64,000 nucleotides of DNA, taken from the NCBI RefSeq assembly GCF_039888675.1, contig NZ_JBDQQR010000004.1:186001-250000 (forward strand). The letters run 5' to 3'. A program made the position numbers and the translations under genes. Shown piece by piece: positions 62,674-64,000 of the stretch. Position 1 is the stretch's first letter. The number at the start of each line of letters is the position of its first letter. This stretch comes from Mesorhizobium sp. CAU 1732 (lineage in GTDB: Bacteria; Pseudomonadota; Alphaproteobacteria; Rhizobiales; Rhizobiaceae). The notes under the pieces were generated by a model. That model made no database searches, had not been told where the DNA came from, and worked only from the letters and a program-made list of their open reading frames with translations.

Positions 62674-63927
62674 ATGAGAGTTCTCGTTCTTGGCAGCGGC
62701 GTTATCGGGGTGACCTCGGCGTGGTATCTGGCCCAGGCCGGACACGAGGTTACTGTCGTAGACCGGCAGTCCGGCCCCGCTCTCGAAACAAGCTACGCCA
62801 ATGCAGGGGAGGTGTCGCCCGGCTACGCGTCTCCCTGGGCCGGCCCCGGCGTGCCCCTAAAGGCACTGAAGTGGCTTTTGATGAAACACGGCCCGCTGGC
62901 GATCCGCCCCACGTTGGATCCGGCGACATTGTCATGGCTCCTGAAGCTGCTGCGAAACTGCACGTCCTCTCGTTACGCGATCAACAAGGCGCGGATGGTG
63001 CCGATCGCGGAATACAGCCGCGATTGCCTGCGCGACCTGCGCGCATCCACCGGTATCGCCTATGACGAACGCGCGCAGGGCACGCTGCAACTGTTCCGTA
63101 CGCATCACCAGTTGAACGGGATCGGCAACGACGTCGAGGTTCTGAAGCAGTTCGGGGTTGCCTTCGAAGTTCTTGACCGGGCGGGCTGCACCATTGCGGA
63201 ACCGGCGCTGGGGCGGGTGCCGGAAAAGTTCGTGGGCGGCTTGCGACTTCCTGGCGACGAGACCGGGGATTGCCGCCTCTTCACCGAACGGCTGGCGGAA
63301 ATGGCAAGCCCGGCGGTCGACTTCCGCTACGGCGTGACCATCAAAGAGCTGATACATGAGGGCGGCCGGGTTCTGGGCGTCCGCACCGACCGGGGAGAAA
63401 TCCGGTCCGACGCCGTAGTTGTGGCGCTCGGCAGCTATTCCCCCCAGCTTCTGAACCCACTCGGCATCCGCATCCCGGTCTATCCGGTGAAGGGGTACTC
63501 ATTGACGGTGCCGATCGCGGACGAGTCATGTGCCCCGGTCTCCACTGTCATGGATGAAACCTACAAGATCGCGATCACGCGCCTCGGCGACCGGATCCGC
63601 GCCGGCGGCACGGCGGAGATCGCAGGCTATGACAGGTCGCTACGCCTGTCGCGCCGGGCGCCACTTGAGCATTCCGTAAAGGATTTGTTCGATGGCGGCG
63701 GCAGATGGAAAGACGTGACCTTCTGGTCGGGCCTGCGGCCAATGACACCTGACGGTCCGCCGATCATAGGGAACACGCCCGTTGCCGGCCTCTACCTCAA
63801 CACCGGACACGGCACGCTTGGCTGGACGATGGCCTGCGGTTCGGGACGTGTCCTGGCCGACATCATTTCGGGAGCGCGCCCTGACATCGACGTCAACCAC
63901 CTCGGTGTCGGCCGATATTTGGCGTGA
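62674..63927 (+). CDS. dadA: D-amino acid dehydrogenase, DadA family
   Basis: A 417-residue flavoprotein from ATG 62674 (GGGGGGCGAG ribosome site; a longer frame upstream adds an unlikely extension). The FAD motif is [20 protein letters not shown], followed by [20 protein letters not shown], a DadA hallmark. The C-terminus shows [14 protein letters not shown] and [16 protein letters not shown]. It oxidises D-amino acids (typically D-alanine) to 2-oxo acids and passes electrons to the membrane chain. No alanine racemase is next to it within the window. Confidence 0.92.
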   Translation: MRVLVLGSGVIGVTSAWYLAQAGHEVTVVDRQSGPALETSYANAGEVSPGYASPWAGPGVPLKALKWLLMKHGPLAIRPTLDPATLSWLLKLLRNCTSSRYAINKARMVPIAEYSRDCLRDLRASTGIAYDERAQGTLQLFRTHHQLNGIGNDVEVLKQFGVAFEVLDRAGCTIAEPALGRVPEKFVGGLRLPGDETGDCRLFTERLAEMASPAVDFRYGVTIKELIHEGGRVLGVRTDRGEIRSDAVVVALGSYSPQLLNPLGIRIPVYPVKGYSLTVPIADESCAPVSTVMDETYKIAITRLGDRIRAGGTAEIAGYDRSLRLSRRAPLEHSVKDLFDGGGRWKDVTFWSGLRPMTPDGPPIIGNTPVAGLYLNTGHGTLGWTMACGSGRVLADIISGARPDIDVNHLGVGRYLA

Positions 63928-64000
63928 GCGGGAGTGTCGTGATAGGCCGTCCTCTGTCGCGGGTCGTGTGGGTCGGGCGTGCGGTGTGAGGCTGCCCGAC

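Overview
This 64 kb window looks like a chromosomal or large-replicon segment of an alphaproteobacterium, most likely of the Rhizobiales (Mesorhizobium/Aminobacter-like). This is inferred from the high-GC coding style, many ABC and tripartite tricarboxylate (TTT) uptake systems, GntR/FCD, LysR and Lrp regulators next to catabolic operons, and the familiar rhizobial ars gene set. No rRNA, functional tRNA, CRISPR array or replication origin was seen. Everything was read by eye; no database search was made.

Layout. (1) 1-10.3 kb: a sarcosine-oxidase-beta-like gene running off the left edge, a TetR repressor, a complete dipeptide/nickel-type ABC importer (binding protein, two permeases, two ATPases) and two metal-dependent amidohydrolases. 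Three copies of one palindrome (CAATACAG-NN-CTGTATTG) sit in front of the three transcription units and tie them into one putative TetR regulon. (2) 10.6-16.4 kb: a few very small genes, then an arsenic operon: ArsR, thioredoxin-type ArsC, glutaredoxin-type ArsC, Acr3 pump, ArsH and an MFS exporter. (3) 16.7-25.8 kb: a LysR regulator that probably starts at ATT, then a tightly packed cluster with a MaoC/FAS1-like dehydratase, an adenine/adenosine deaminase-family enzyme, an NDP-forming acyl-CoA ligase, an enoyl-CoA hydratase and a nitrate/taurine-type ABC importer, closed by a clear terminator. The substrate is unknown.

(4) 26-27.2 kb: mobile-element debris (broken tyrosine recombinase, HipA tail). 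(5) 27.4-34.9 kb: polyamine/GABA catabolism: a Tat-exported spermidine dehydrogenase, a small periplasmic partner, GabD, GabT, an Lrp-type regulator and a haloacid dehalogenase-like protein. (6) 35.5-44.2 kb: a decayed GMC-type oxidoreductase, two GntR regulators, a TTT importer and a sugar-acid pathway (IlvD/Edd dehydratase, DapA-type aldolase/dehydratase, RraA-like aldolase). (7) 44.5-49.5 kb: a second debris zone with a HipA tail beside three palindromes at exact 27 bp spacing, a HEPN-like fragment, a frameshifted XRE regulator, a degenerate initiator-tRNA-like sequence, an intact GntR/M20 amidohydrolase pair, an IS66 scrap and a truncated cytochrome b561.

(8) 49.5-54.9 kb: a MarR-controlled detoxification module (patatin-like lipoprotein, MFS pump, MarR, FAD monooxygenase, truncated quinone reductase) marked by seven copies of one 17 bp palindrome. 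(9) 55.2-61.4 kb: a cassette with a HicB-like protein, an SbcD-like nuclease, an SbcC/YhaN-like ATPase and VapBC, bracketed by two broken serine-recombinase genes with identical 44 bp stretches, plus GGDEF, helicase-tail and IS110 fragments. (10) 61.6-63.9 kb: an unrecognised small gene and a DadA-type D-amino acid dehydrogenase. The window alternates intact scavenging operons with scars of past insertions and deletions.
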